The translations under genes and the position numbers were made by a program. Positions 18,272 to 26,269 of a stretch of 31,834 bases of DNA are shown here, in pieces. Within the stretch, counting starts at the first letter, position 1. The number at the start of each line of letters is the position of its first letter. The DNA is taken from the NCBI GenBank assembly GCA_934270705.1, contig CAKQQG010000013.1, positions 1 to 31,834 of the forward strand, written 5' to 3'. This stretch comes from an uncultured Oxalobacter sp. GTDB lineage: Bacteria; Pseudomonadota; Gammaproteobacteria; Burkholderiales; Burkholderiaceae_D. The notes beneath the pieces were generated by a model. That model had not been told where the DNA came from. It ran no database searches and saw only the letters and a program-made list of their open reading frames with translations.

Positions 18272-18838
18272 TTATGGGATATAGGAAAACCGCTTCCAGT
18301 CAGAAACAAGACGCCAGTCATGGTTGTTCAGAGCGTTGATCTGGAATGGTTTTGGCAATTGTGAAATATCCAGCATGATCCGGACGGCGACCTGATATTC
18401 CTCGCCGGGAGAAAGATCGGATTGCTCCGCTATGACCCAGCTTGGTGGATAACGGATAGCGGAAAGCGCGTCCTCCAGTGTGCTGTAGTTGCGCTGGATG
18501 GTTCCCGGAATGGAAATACTGTACTGGCGAGTCAGTACATTGTATGTGATGCGGGTTGTTCTGGATTTCGAGACCGGAACCTCGTTGAACCAGAACGCCC
18601 GCGGTCTGACGATTTCAATTTCCGTCTTGAAATACAACGGGATACCATGCGAGAGCATTTCTTCCAGACTGTGATTGAAGTCCAGTGAATAACTGGTCAG
18701 CAGCCGGTAAGTGTTGTCAGAGTATTCGATGCGTGCCGTCTTGATCTGGATGTCGTCCGCAGCGAAAGCAAAAGAATGCCCGGCCGTCATGACAATGAAG
18801 GCGATGTAAAGCAGGAATCTGGACAATCGGCGGATCAC
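18272..18838 (-). CDS. DUF4390 exported protein
   Basis: A 188-residue protein with an N-terminal signal peptide (VIRRLSRFLLYIAFIVMTAG, then a likely cleavage after AFA). The mature part is beta-rich: DIQIKTARIEY, the ETEIEIVRPRAFW segment and LPKPFQINAL at the end, matching the DUF4390 family. Function is unknown; the family nearly always sits between rsmB and an ntrY-like kinase, so it may take part in that kinase's envelope sensing (inference). The start chosen is GTG 18838, which puts the signal peptide at the N-terminus and avoids overlap with rsmB. In-frame ATGs at 18904 and 18928 lie inside rsmB. Confidence 0.8.
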   Translation of the reverse strand: MIRRLSRFLLYIAFIVMTAGHSFAFAADDIQIKTARIEYSDNTYRLLTSYSLDFNHSLEEMLSHGIPLYFKTEIEIVRPRAFWFNEVPVSKSRTTRITYNVLTRQYSISIPGTIQRNYSTLEDALSAIRYPPSWVIAEQSDLSPGEEYQVAVRIMLDISQLPKPFQINALNNHDWRLVSDWKRFSYIP

Positions 18839-18866
18839 GGGCGGATATGAGTAATAAAACGGGCTT

Positions 18867-20207
18867 TCAATATGATAACCCGTTATGTTTTCGGAACAAA
18901 GCATAAAAAAGACCGTCGTGGTCTTCATATTCTCCGGAAACCGGCAAAAGTTGACCGGGAGCCGGAAGGCGGATGGCATCCGGCAGGGATGCCATTGCAT
19001 CGGCCTGCTTTTCGGATTCTTCCGGCCAGATGGAACAGGTTGCCAGCAACAGTTTCCCTCCGGGTTTCAGCATAAGCCAGAGGTTTTCCAGAATTTTGCG
19101 GGAAAGTTTTGCCAATTCCTGTGCATCATGTGGTCGCCTCAGCCAGCGGATATCGGGATGTCGCCGGATGATTCCGGATGCTGTGCAGGGAACATCGGCC
19201 AGAATACAGTCGAAAGGCGTCTTGTCCCACCAGTCGGAACGAGAGGCGTCACCTTGACGGGTTTTCGCCTTCAGGCCCAGTCGTTCCAGATTTTCGTCGA
19301 TCATGCGCAAGCGGTGCCGGTCGCAGTCGAGCGCCAGCAGGTCAATATCGGCCATCTCCAGCATATGTCCTGATTTCCCGCCCGGGGCTGCACAGGCGTC
19401 CAGCACTTTCATGCCGTCTTCAAGTTCCAGCAGGGGGGCGGCCAGCTGGGCGGCGGCATCCTGTACCGAAACCAGCCCGTCCATGAAGCCGGGGATTTCC
19501 TGTACCGGAGCCGGGTCGAGCAGTTTGACGGCACAGGGACCGATGGCGGCAGTCCTGAAACCGGCCGATTCGGCCAGCCGGCAATAAGCGGCGACAGTGG
19601 TCTTGCGCACGTTGACGCGAAGAGTCAGCGGGGGTTGTGTATTGCCGACAGAAAGAATGGACGTCCACTGGTCCGGATAGATTTTTTCGATCCTGTTTAT
19701 CCACCAGTCGGGATAATTCCAGTGTGCACTCCGGTTTTGCACGGCTTTTGCAAGTAATGAATCCTTTTCACGCAAAAAACGTCTGAGAACGGCATTGACC
19801 AGTCCTTTCGCTCTGGACATTGCCGGTTCTGCGGTGGCAGCACGAACGGCCTGATCGACAATCGTATAGGGTTCATATCGCGCTGCATCCTTCTCCGGCA
19901 ACAGCAGGGCAAGTGCGCAATGCAGCAACCCTTGCAGTAGCGGTTGTTTCGGCGGTTTGTTTGTCAGCACTTCGCAAAGGAATGTCGTCGTACCACGCTT
20001 GCGCAATACATGATAGGAAATATCCTGAACTGCGCCACGGGTTGCAGCGTCTGCCGCGATTGCATCAAGTGCCTGTGAAAGGGCATTGGGCAATGATTGT
20101 CCGCGAGCGACACGGCAAAACACATCGGCGGCGATCAACAGGCGGAATGCCAGTGAATCAGGCGCCAGAGTGGTTTCGCTGATACGTAAATGTTTCTGTT
20201 CGGTCAC
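18867..20207 (-). CDS. rsmB: 16S rRNA (cytosine-967-C5) methyltransferase RsmB
   Basis: SAM-dependent methyltransferase for C967 of 16S rRNA. It has an N-terminal NusB-like RNA-binding domain (about 15-150) and a Rossmann methyltransferase core with VLDACAAPGGKSGHM (SAM binding), ADVPCTASGIIRRHPDIRW (PC motif) and LLLATCS (catalytic Cys). Two GTG starts are possible. The one at 20207 has AGGAG six bases upstream and gives 446 aa; the one at 20237 overlaps the trpE stop. The first is preferred. Unusually for its family it is not in def-fmt, which is elsewhere in the window; here it follows trpE directly. Confidence 0.95.
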   Translation of the reverse strand: MTEQKHLRISETTLAPDSLAFRLLIAADVFCRVARGQSLPNALSQALDAIAADAATRGAVQDISYHVLRKRGTTTFLCEVLTNKPPKQPLLQGLLHCALALLLPEKDAARYEPYTIVDQAVRAATAEPAMSRAKGLVNAVLRRFLREKDSLLAKAVQNRSAHWNYPDWWINRIEKIYPDQWTSILSVGNTQPPLTLRVNVRKTTVAAYCRLAESAGFRTAAIGPCAVKLLDPAPVQEIPGFMDGLVSVQDAAAQLAAPLLELEDGMKVLDACAAPGGKSGHMLEMADIDLLALDCDRHRLRMIDENLERLGLKAKTRQGDASRSDWWDKTPFDCILADVPCTASGIIRRHPDIRWLRRPHDAQELAKLSRKILENLWLMLKPGGKLLLATCSIWPEESEKQADAMASLPDAIRLPAPGQLLPVSGEYEDHDGLFYALFRKHNGLSY

Positions 20208-20236
20208 GCTGGCTCCTGCCGCCGATGGATTCGGCA

Positions 20237-21733
20237 CTATTGCAAGGTGTTGTCCTGGCCGTCCTGAACCTGTTCGGCGGCACGAATGACGGCACGTGCC
20301 TTGTTTTCCGTTTCCTGCAGTTCGGATTCAGGCGAGGAGTCCGCCACGATACCGGCACCTGCACCCACATACAGCATGCCTTTGTAAATGACACCGGTTC
20401 TGATGGCGATGGCCAGATCCATTTCGCCGCCGAAGGAAAGATAGCCGCATGCACCGCCGTAAATGCCGCGTTTGACCGGTTCCATTTCGTCGATGATTTC
20501 CATGGCACGGACTTTTGGAGCGCCCGATAGTGTTCCGGCAGGAAAAGTCGCTTTCAGGACGTCCAGGTTGGACAATCCGGGTTTGAGCAGTCCCTCGACA
20601 TTGGAAACGATGTGCTGGACATGCGAATATTTTTCGATGGCCATTTTTTCCGTGACATGGACACTGCCGATCTGGGCGATACGTCCGATATCGTTGCGCG
20701 CCAGATCGATCAGCATGACATGCTCGGCGATTTCCTTGGTGTCGGCAAGCAGTTCGGATGCCAGTTGACGGTCTTTTTCCGGCGTGGCGCCACGCGGGCG
20801 TGTGCCTGCCAGTGGTCGTACGACAACCTTGCGTCCCTCAGGCGTATTTTCCTGACGGACCAGAATTTCCGGTGAAGATCCGATGATGTGCAAATCGTCG
20901 AAATGGTAATAGTAGAGGTACGGTGACGGATTCAGCGCACGCAGGGAGCGGTAAAGTGACAATGGCGAATCCGTGTAGGGTTTTTTCAGGCGCTGGCTCA
21001 AAACGACCTGCATGCAATCGCCGTTGGCGATGTATTCCTTGGTTTTGCGCACGGCTTCGAGAAAATCCTCTTTCTTGAAATCACGGATGACTTCGGTTCT
21101 GGCACTGCCGCGCATAGCCGGTGCGATGGCCGGCGCATCGAGCATAGCGCGCAGCTCGCGCAGACGCTGCCGCGCCTGTGAATAGGCTTCCGGACGGGTC
21201 GGGTCTGCATAGACGATGAGATACAGTTTGCCGGACAGATTGTCGATGACAGCCAGTTCTTCCGACAGAATCAGCTGGATATCCGGAAAACCCAGATCGT
21301 CTGCCGGAGCGGAATCACGCAGTTTCGGCTCGATATAACGGATTGTGTCGTAGCCGAAATAGCCGGCCAGTCCGCCACAGAAACGCGGCATTCCCGGTCT
21401 GACGGCGACCTTGAAGCGTCCGAGATACGATGCGATGAAATCGAGCGGGTTGCCGTCATTCGTTTCGATGATCTGGCCATCGCGGACGATTTCAGTTTTC
21501 ATGCCATGTACCCGAAGGACGGTCGATGCCGGCAAACCGATGAAAGAATAGCGTCCGAAACGCTCGCCACCGACGACGGATTCCAGCAGGAACGAATTTT
21601 TGCCGTCGTGGTTGTGACGAGTGAGTTTCAGATAAAGCGACAGGGGGGTGTCAAGGTCGGCAATGGCTTCGACGATCAGTGGAATGCGGTTGTAGCCCTG
21701 ATTCGCCAGGGCCTTGAATTCAAGTTCAGTCAT
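20237..21733 (-). CDS. trpE: Anthranilate synthase component I
   Basis: Chorismate to anthranilate, the first committed step of tryptophan synthesis, with the glutamine amidotransferase TrpG. The 498-residue protein has the feedback-inhibition LLES motif at residues 49-52 followed by GRYSFIG. The chorismate-binding half contains [41 protein letters not shown] and [12 protein letters not shown] [12 protein letters not shown]. Translation start at 21733 has CGGAG seven bases upstream. A trpL leader and attenuator precede it. trpG, trpD and trpC, which usually follow trpE in Burkholderiales, are not here; rsmB follows instead. Confidence 0.97.
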   Translation of the reverse strand: MTELEFKALANQGYNRIPLIVEAIADLDTPLSLYLKLTRHNHDGKNSFLLESVVGGERFGRYSFIGLPASTVLRVHGMKTEIVRDGQIIETNDGNPLDFIASYLGRFKVAVRPGMPRFCGGLAGYFGYDTIRYIEPKLRDSAPADDLGFPDIQLILSEELAVIDNLSGKLYLIVYADPTRPEAYSQARQRLRELRAMLDAPAIAPAMRGSARTEVIRDFKKEDFLEAVRKTKEYIANGDCMQVVLSQRLKKPYTDSPLSLYRSLRALNPSPYLYYYHFDDLHIIGSSPEILVRQENTPEGRKVVVRPLAGTRPRGATPEKDRQLASELLADTKEIAEHVMLIDLARNDIGRIAQIGSVHVTEKMAIEKYSHVQHIVSNVEGLLKPGLSNLDVLKATFPAGTLSGAPKVRAMEIIDEMEPVKRGIYGGACGYLSFGGEMDLAIAIRTGVIYKGMLYVGAGAGIVADSSPESELQETENKARAVIRAAEQVQDGQDNTLQ

Positions 21734-21765
21734 GTGTTTCTCCGGTTCGCAAAAGCGAAATATTC

Positions 21766-21799
21766 AAAAAACAGGCCGTTCCGTACAAGCGGTACGGCC
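21766..21799 (-). terminator. trp attenuator terminator (3:4 hairpin)
   Basis: In the minus-strand transcript, GGCCGU pairs with ACGGCC and, across an A/A mismatch, CCG with CGG around a 6-nt loop (21799-21774); UG and then six U (21771-21766) follow. It lies 33 nt before the trpE ATG, too close to be only the end of gph, and can be excluded by an alternative pairing with the segment just upstream. Confidence 0.75.
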
Positions 21800-21807
21800 G
21801 CAAACGG
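21776..21807 (-). promoter_or_regulatory. trp antiterminator (alternative pairing)
   Basis: In the minus-strand transcript, CCGUU (21807-21803) can pair with AACGG (21780-21776), and inside it CCGUAC (21797-21792) with GUACGG (21786-21781). The 3' strand is continuous over 11 bases, with a 5-nt bulge (UGCGG) on the 5' side. It uses both arms of the terminator, so the two cannot coexist. CCGUU is itself masked when the leader hairpin at 21800-21827 forms. Confidence 0.6.
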
Positions 21808-21827
21808 TTCAGTCAGATAACGTTTGC
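21800..21827 (-). promoter_or_regulatory. trp leader 1:2 hairpin
   Basis: GCAAACG and CGUUUGC (7 bp, extendable by two pairs across a bulged C) close a loop that contains the trpL stop codon. The 5' arm begins at the last base of the second Trp codon. A ribosome stalled there would cover the 5' arm and release the 3' arm for antitermination. The hairpin abuts the terminator stem with no gap. Confidence 0.6.
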
Positions 21828-21895
21828 CAGCGTCGCCACAATCCACCGGAGATCAGTCGGGATTGGGAATAAACCGGTTTTTTGACGGGAAACAT
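21809..21895 (-). CDS. trpL: trp operon leader peptide TrpL
   Basis: A 28-codon open frame between gph and trpE, too short for routine gene calling. Near its C-terminus it reads L-W-R-R-W-Q-T-L-S-D, so two Trp codons (21838-21836 and 21829-21827) lie immediately before the 5' arm of the leader hairpin, and the stop lies in that hairpin's loop. Control would be through ribosome stalling when charged tRNA-Trp is scarce. The ATG is 14 nt after the gph stop and lacks a Shine-Dalgarno sequence, so translation may be coupled to gph or weak. The reading of this as a leader peptide rests on the Trp codons, position and the three matching RNA structures; no expression evidence is available. Confidence 0.75.
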   Translation of the reverse strand: MFPVKKPVYSQSRLISGGLWRRWQTLSD

Positions 21896-21909
21896 GATCG
21901 GTAAAAATT

Positions 21910-22611
21910 TCAGGAAACAAGATTTGCGGCTTCCAACAGGCTGGCAACCGTTGCATCCGGGTTCATTTCTTCCACGGGTCTGCCGTAATTATAACCATAT
22001 GGCACCATGAACAGGCAACAACCTGCGGCGCGTGCAGCTTGCGCATCGTTGACCGAGTCGCCGATGGCGACCGCCTGCCCGGGGCGACATCCGAACTTTT
22101 TGCATGCCATTTGCATCGGAAATGGCGACGGTTTCTTGACCAGAAAGGTATCGGAACAATAGATCAGCTCGAAGTAGGGATACAACCCGTTTTTGGCCAG
22201 CAGGGGTTCGGTGAAGATGGAAGGTTTGTTGGTAACGCAGGCAATATGCAGATTTTTTTCTTTCATGCGTTGCAAACCTTCCACAACCCCGGGAAAAACC
22301 GTGCTGTGTTCGCCGTTGACGATCCGGTAGTGCTTGTAGAACAGTGTCATGGCGATATCCATGGTTTTTTCCGCATCGACAGGATCGAGATAGACTGACA
22401 GGGTGCTGCGAACCAGATTCTGGGTGCCCTTGCCGACGAACATACGGATGGACGGAACATCGACCGGCGGAAGGTTCAGGTCGCGGAGCATGCCGTTCAG
22501 CGCGACATCCAGATCAGGAACGGAATCTATCATGGTGCCATCCAGATCGAGAATGACAAGCCGGATATCGCGTAACGGGATTTTTTCGGGCGTTTTTTGC
22601 ATGATGTTCAT
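21910..22611 (-). CDS. gph: Phosphoglycolate phosphatase
   Basis: HAD-superfamily phosphatase that clears 2-phosphoglycolate. The 233-residue protein shows HAD motif [14 protein letters not shown] (nucleophile and acid/base Asp), the helical cap, motif [10 protein letters not shown], motif III Lys in KKPSPFPM, and motif [18 protein letters not shown]. The start overlaps the rpe stop by 4 bp (ATGA on the minus strand). Order rpe-gph-trpE is the usual Burkholderiales arrangement. HAD phosphatases differ in substrate; the gph call rests on motif pattern and context. Confidence 0.93.
   Translation of the reverse strand: MNIMQKTPEKIPLRDIRLVILDLDGTMIDSVPDLDVALNGMLRDLNLPPVDVPSIRMFVGKGTQNLVRSTLSVYLDPVDAEKTMDIAMTLFYKHYRIVNGEHSTVFPGVVEGLQRMKEKNLHIACVTNKPSIFTEPLLAKNGLYPYFELIYCSDTFLVKKPSPFPMQMACKKFGCRPGQAVAIGDSVNDAQAARAAGCCLFMVPYGYNYGRPVEEMNPDATVASLLEAANLVS
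21988..22018 (-). promoter_or_regulatory. Possible internal trp promoter in the 3' end of gph
   Basis: A perfect TATAAT (21993-21988, minus strand) with TTGCCT as a -35 candidate at a long 19-bp spacing. It would give a leader of about 85 nt before trpL. The TATAAT also encodes the Tyr-Asn of a conserved Y-G-Y-N stretch of Gph, so it may be coincidental. Confidence 0.3.
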
Positions 22612-23291
22612 TCGTTTTTCGGAGTGGAGACGGTATTCAGGCGTTCTCTCATCTCGCGGATGACAGTGTGATAATCCGGTGCATTGAAGATGGCCGATCC
22701 TGAAACGAAGGTATCCGCGCCGGCACGAGCGACATCGGCGATGTTGTCGACTTTGATGCCGCCATCGACTTCAAGCATGATGGGTTTGCCAAAGTCATCG
22801 ATCATGGCGCGTGCCGCTTCGATTTTTTTCAGCGCGTGCGGGATGAAAGACTGGCCGCCGAAACCCGGGTTGACGGACATGATGAGAATCAGATCAAGTT
22901 TGTCCATGACATGTTGCAGGTAATCCAGCGGCGTGGCCGGATTGAGTACCAGACCGGCCTTGCAGCCGTTGTCGCGGATCAGTTGCAAGGTACGGTCGAT
23001 ATGTTCCGATGCCTCCGGGTGAAAAGAAATGATATCGGCGCCAGCTCTGGCGAAATCGGGAATGATGCGGTCAACCGGTTTGACCATCAGATGAACGTCG
23101 ATCGGCACATCCACCAGTGGACGAATCGCCGAACAGACCATGGGGCCGATCGTCAGATTCGGGACGTAATGGTTGTCCATGACATCAAAATGGATCATGT
23201 CTGCGCCTGCGGCGACGACTTGCCGAACTTCGTTGCCCAATTGAGCGAAATCGGCAGAAAGGATGCTGGGAGCGATACGGTAGGTAGTCAT
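22608..23291 (-). CDS. rpe: Ribulose-phosphate 3-epimerase
   Basis: Interconverts ribulose-5-phosphate and xylulose-5-phosphate in the pentose phosphate pathway. TIM barrel with the family signature at the N-terminus ([12 protein letters not shown]), [45 protein letters not shown] and VDGGI, covering the metal-binding His/Asp and both catalytic Asp. ATG 23291 (227 aa) starts exactly at the conserved N-terminus; an upstream ATG at 23318 is in frame but adds a tail not seen in the family. On the minus strand TATAAAAT lies at 23332-23325, a candidate -10 for the rpe transcript, with a poor -35. First gene of the rpe-gph-trpE series. Confidence 0.96.
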   Translation of the reverse strand: MTTYRIAPSILSADFAQLGNEVRQVVAAGADMIHFDVMDNHYVPNLTIGPMVCSAIRPLVDVPIDVHLMVKPVDRIIPDFARAGADIISFHPEASEHIDRTLQLIRDNGCKAGLVLNPATPLDYLQHVMDKLDLILIMSVNPGFGGQSFIPHALKKIEAARAMIDDFGKPIMLEVDGGIKVDNIADVARAGADTFVSGSAIFNAPDYHTVIREMRERLNTVSTPKNE

Positions 23292-23425
23292 GAGAAAAAA
23301 CGGATTGATCGGATGCAAATCATTATTTTATACCGGCTGACCTGAAAAGAAATTTGGCGTGTCGCAAATCGGCGATTTTGTTAAATCGGATAATGGATTT
23401 TATTTGCAGAGCAAAGGGGGTTGCC

Positions 23426-23800
23426 ATGAGTGAACGGATACTGGATGTCTCGGTGACGACCCGATATATAGACGATCAATCCGCCCCGGAACGGGGCAGC
23501 TATGTCTTCACCTATTCCGTAACGATCCGGAATACAGGACAAATCGGTGCACAGCTGATCGCGCGTCACTGGATCATTACGGATGCCAACAACCATATCG
23601 AGGAAGTGCGTGGGCTGGGTGTCGTCGGCAGACAGCCGCTGATCAAACCGGGTGAAGAATTCGAATATACGAGCGGTACGGCGCTTGCTACACCACAAGG
23701 TTCCATGCAGGGGGAATTTCTCTGCGTGACGGAAAAAGGAGAGCAGTTTCAGGTCAGGGTTCCGGAATTTGTGCTTTCGTTGCCGAGAACATTGCATTAG
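23426..23800 (+). CDS. apaG: ApaG protein
   Basis: A 124-residue protein with an immunoglobulin-like ApaG/FBXO3 fold; linked to divalent-cation homeostasis (named Co2+/Mg2+ efflux protein in some annotations) but its biochemical role is not settled. The nucleotide-binding-like GLGVVGRQPLIKPGEEFEY and the N-terminal V-T-T-R-Y-x-D-x-Q-S are family hallmarks. The ATG at 23426 has AAAGGGGG six bases upstream and gives the standard length; the 24-codon upstream extension is spurious. Divergent from rpe, followed by mltA on the same strand 111 bp later. Confidence 0.96.
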   Translation: MSERILDVSVTTRYIDDQSAPERGSYVFTYSVTIRNTGQIGAQLIARHWIITDANNHIEEVRGLGVVGRQPLIKPGEEFEYTSGTALATPQGSMQGEFLCVTEKGEQFQVRVPEFVLSLPRTLH

Positions 23801-23911
23801 GCGGTATTTTCTGGCACAGCTGCGGGGTGTTTTCAGGATAATAGCTTGTGATAGTATGGGACTTTTGATGGAAAGACGCCTCTTTTACGACAAGCAAGGC
23901 AGGTACAGCCC

Positions 23912-25075
23912 ATGTTTCGAAATCGTTTCGTTTCCTATTTTTCTCTTGTCTGTCTCGTAATCTGGCTGGCGGCCTGTACGACGACTCCGCCAGAAAAAGA
24001 GGTGCCGGAGCCGGAACGTGCGCTGACTCAGGAGCGACAGCCGGTTTCGTTCGCCGACCTGCCGGGATGGGAAAACGACAACATGGTGGCACTCTGGCCG
24101 GCCTTCAGAAAGTCCTGCCTCGCACTGGGCAGAAAGTCTGAATGGCGTGATGTCTGCAACGAATCTGTCTATGTGGACGGGGAAAATCCTGTTGCGATCC
24201 GGTCTTTTTTTGAATCGAATTTCACGCCTTACCGGATTACCGGCGAAAACGGCGAAGACACGGGGATGGCGACAGGATATTATGAGCCGCTTCTGACCGG
24301 CAGCCGTCGCCGCAAAGGCAAATTCAAAACCGCATTGTACCGGCAGCCGGATGACTTGTTGGTCATCGATATGGCAGATGCCTATCCGCAACTCAAAGGT
24401 ATGCGTTTGCGTGGAAAACTGGACGGAAACCGTGTCGTTCCTTATGACACACGTAAGGAAATCGAGCGTTCGGGCAAACTTTCCGGCAATGAAATCGTCT
24501 GGGTCGATGACGTCATGGATGCTTTTTTTCTGGAAATCCAGGGATCCGGCAGGGTCTATCTTCCTGAATCGGGTGAAACAATCCGTCTGGCTTATGCCAA
24601 CCAGAACGGGCGGCCATACCGATCCATCGGACGCTATTTGCTGGACAAGGGCGAGTTGAAACCCGGACAGGCCTCGGCGCAGCAGATCAGGCAATGGTTA
24701 CGCAGGCATCCTGCACGGCTCAGGGAAGTATTGGATTCGAATCCAAGTTATGTTTTTTTTCGTGAAGAAAAAATAGCCGATCCGTCGGAAGGTCCGAAGG
24801 GGGCGCTGGGTGTACCGCTGACGCCGGAACGCTCTGTCGCTGTCGATCCGAAGCATATTCCACTGGGAGCGCCCGTTTATGTGGATACCACGCAACCATA
24901 CAGTTCAGAGCCGATACGGCAGTTGATGGTGGCACAGGACACGGGTGGAGCCGTCAGGGGCGCTGTCCGAATCGATTATTTCTGGGGTTTCGGCGCGCAG
25001 GCTGGTGAGCAGGCAGGAAAAATGAAACAAAAACTCAAACTCTGGCTGCTTCTGCCGAAACAGCCGGAATATTGA
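23912..25075 (+). CDS. mltA: Membrane-bound lytic murein transglycosylase A
   Basis: Lipoprotein lytic transglycosylase that cleaves peptidoglycan and forms 1,6-anhydro-MurNAc ends. The N-terminus is a lipoprotein signal with lipobox L-A-A-C (Cys22). The MltA domain (GYYEPLLTGSR, EIVWVDDVMDAFFLEIQGSGR) follows, and a 3D domain (AVDPKHIPLGAPVYV, AQDTGGAVRGAVRIDYFWG) ends it. D343 and D355 are the conserved 3D-domain aspartates, one corresponding to the catalytic acid. 387 aa is close to E. coli MltA (365). AGG lies about ten bases before the ATG. Converges on the universal stress gene. Confidence 0.95.
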   Translation: MFRNRFVSYFSLVCLVIWLAACTTTPPEKEVPEPERALTQERQPVSFADLPGWENDNMVALWPAFRKSCLALGRKSEWRDVCNESVYVDGENPVAIRSFFESNFTPYRITGENGEDTGMATGYYEPLLTGSRRRKGKFKTALYRQPDDLLVIDMADAYPQLKGMRLRGKLDGNRVVPYDTRKEIERSGKLSGNEIVWVDDVMDAFFLEIQGSGRVYLPESGETIRLAYANQNGRPYRSIGRYLLDKGELKPGQASAQQIRQWLRRHPARLREVLDSNPSYVFFREEKIADPSEGPKGALGVPLTPERSVAVDPKHIPLGAPVYVDTTQPYSSEPIRQLMVAQDTGGAVRGAVRIDYFWGFGAQAGEQAGKMKQKLKLWLLLPKQPEY

Positions 25076-25098
25076 ATGTGCGAGCGCGGAAACGTAAT

Positions 25099-25536
25099 TT
25101 ACCGATAAACCAGAACCGGAACATCGGCGGTTGTCAGAACCTTCTGGGTTTCGCTGCCGATAAACAGTTTGTTAAGCCCCTTGCGTCCGTTGGATGCCAT
25201 GAAAATACAGTCGCACTGATACTGGTTGGCGGCACGGACGATTTCTTCATGGGGTTTTGTGGATTGTGCGACAACCGTTTCGCATGGTACGCCGGCAGCC
25301 TTGGCCAGTTCTGCAATATGGTTGACGCGCGACTTGGCAGAAATCTGCTCACGTGCCATATAATCGGATTCGCCCGACTTGGTCAGGGATTCGATCTGGT
25401 TGAACGACAGGGGCTCGGCAACAGAAAAACCGATGATCTCACAGCCAGGATGGTTTTTGGCAAATTCGATGGCGGCCGAAATCGCTTTTTCAGACAGTGC
25501 GCTACCGTCGGTGGGAACGAGAATTTTTCTGTACAT
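25099..25536 (-). CDS. Universal stress protein (UspA family)
   Basis: A 145-residue single-domain Usp with MYRKILVPTDGSALSEKAI at the start. It ends with ASNGRKGLNKLFIGSETQKVL, the G-x2-G-x9-G-(S/T) nucleotide-binding pattern with Ala in the first position, as is frequent in betaproteobacterial members. It probably binds ATP; specific function unknown. The start at 25536 has GGAGG four bases upstream; the open frame continues 49 codons further but that is noncoding. Divergent from the DUF4404 gene. Confidence 0.94.
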   Translation of the reverse strand: MYRKILVPTDGSALSEKAISAAIEFAKNHPGCEIIGFSVAEPLSFNQIESLTKSGESDYMAREQISAKSRVNHIAELAKAAGVPCETVVAQSTKPHEEIVRAANQYQCDCIFMASNGRKGLNKLFIGSETQKVLTTADVPVLVYR

Positions 25537-25694
25537 GTTGCCTCCGTTTCTGTTGATGCAAGAGAAGGTTGCCACTAATGGCAGAGCCAGTCCATGACGT
25601 GAGTCAAGATGATATATTCGGATAGCCTTTTCAATATTTTTTGCAAGGAATGGGTAACAATCGCTTATATGAAGGGAGATCAAAGGAAATGAGA

Positions 25695-25961
25695 ATGGAT
25701 GAAATCGGCAATGTACTGGACAAGATTCATGAACATATGGCCAAAACGGACCGGATCAATCCGGAATACCGGCAGGAATTTCAGGAACTGGACAAAAACA
25801 TCAGGGCGATGAAGCAGGTGCAAAACGATAATGCCGCGACGGAACTTGCGTCTCTGGATCGGAAGGCCCGTTTTCTGGCTGCGAAATTCGAGTCGGAGCA
25901 TCCGCAAATCGGTGCGCTGATCATGCGTTTATCGACGCTTTTGCAGGGTATTGGCGTGTAG
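25695..25961 (+). CDS. Small DUF4404-type protein
   Basis: An 88-residue, highly charged, helical protein of unknown function. Two predicted amphipathic helices are followed by A-K-F-E-S-E-H-P-Q-I-G-A-L and a hydrophobic end (LSTLLQGIGV), matching the pattern F-E-x-x-H-P-x-L-x-x-x-L-R-x-L-x-x-x-L-x-x-x-G-I of DUF4404 proteins; this is from recollection of the family. The ATG at 25695 has AAAGGAA seven bases upstream; ATG 25689 is two codons earlier. No signal peptide or membrane segment. Divergent from the stress protein gene with 158 bp between. Confidence 0.65.
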   Translation: MDEIGNVLDKIHEHMAKTDRINPEYRQEFQELDKNIRAMKQVQNDNAATELASLDRKARFLAAKFESEHPQIGALIMRLSTLLQGIGV

Positions 25962-26269
25962 GCGGCGTACACTGGACGGATGGGCGTGCATCATACCGGG
26001 TGTAAATGGATAGTTATGCACAAAATGATACGGAAAAAATTTTGAAATATTTTTTTTGCCGTATTTTTGCGCATAACTAACGTATTGATTTTAAAACAAA
26101 TTTTTTTTGCTGTCTGGACGTGCATTTTATTGGAAGCCGCATCCGTATTGGGGTTGGCGCTTGTCAATAGCCTGTTTTCCACAAAGTTATCCACAAACTT
26201 TGTGGATAGCTGAAAAAGGTGTTACAAAATCGAAGTTTAGCTTTCATATACAGGGTTTACATTAAGTAG
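25962..26269. other. AT-rich intergenic region with DnaA boxes upstream of priA
   Basis: 308 bp without a credible gene. It contains a DnaA-box match TTATGCACA (26014-26022), then about 80 bp very rich in A and T (about 26030-26110) with runs of eight T, then a DnaA-box cluster at 26175-26209. The layout (box, AT-rich segment, box cluster) resembles a replication origin, but dnaA itself is not in the window. Confidence 0.5.
26175..26209. promoter_or_regulatory. Cluster of three DnaA boxes inside an inverted repeat
   Basis: TTTTCCACA (26175-26183), the perfect consensus TTATCCACA (26187-26195) and, inverted, TGTGGATAG (26201-26209; one mismatch). They sit in an 11-bp inverted repeat (TCCACAAAGTT and AACTTTGTGGA, 26178-26188 and 26196-26206) with a 7-bp centre, 61 bp before priA. 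DnaA binding is expected from the motifs; whether this is an origin, a titration site or priA control is open. Confidence 0.6.

Noticed and set aside
24731..24746. 16-bp perfect palindrome TTGGATTCGAATCCAA inside mltA, resembling a tRNA T-arm or an attachment site
   Set aside because: It lies inside a conserved, intact coding region; no tRNA fold surrounds it and no mobile genes are nearby.
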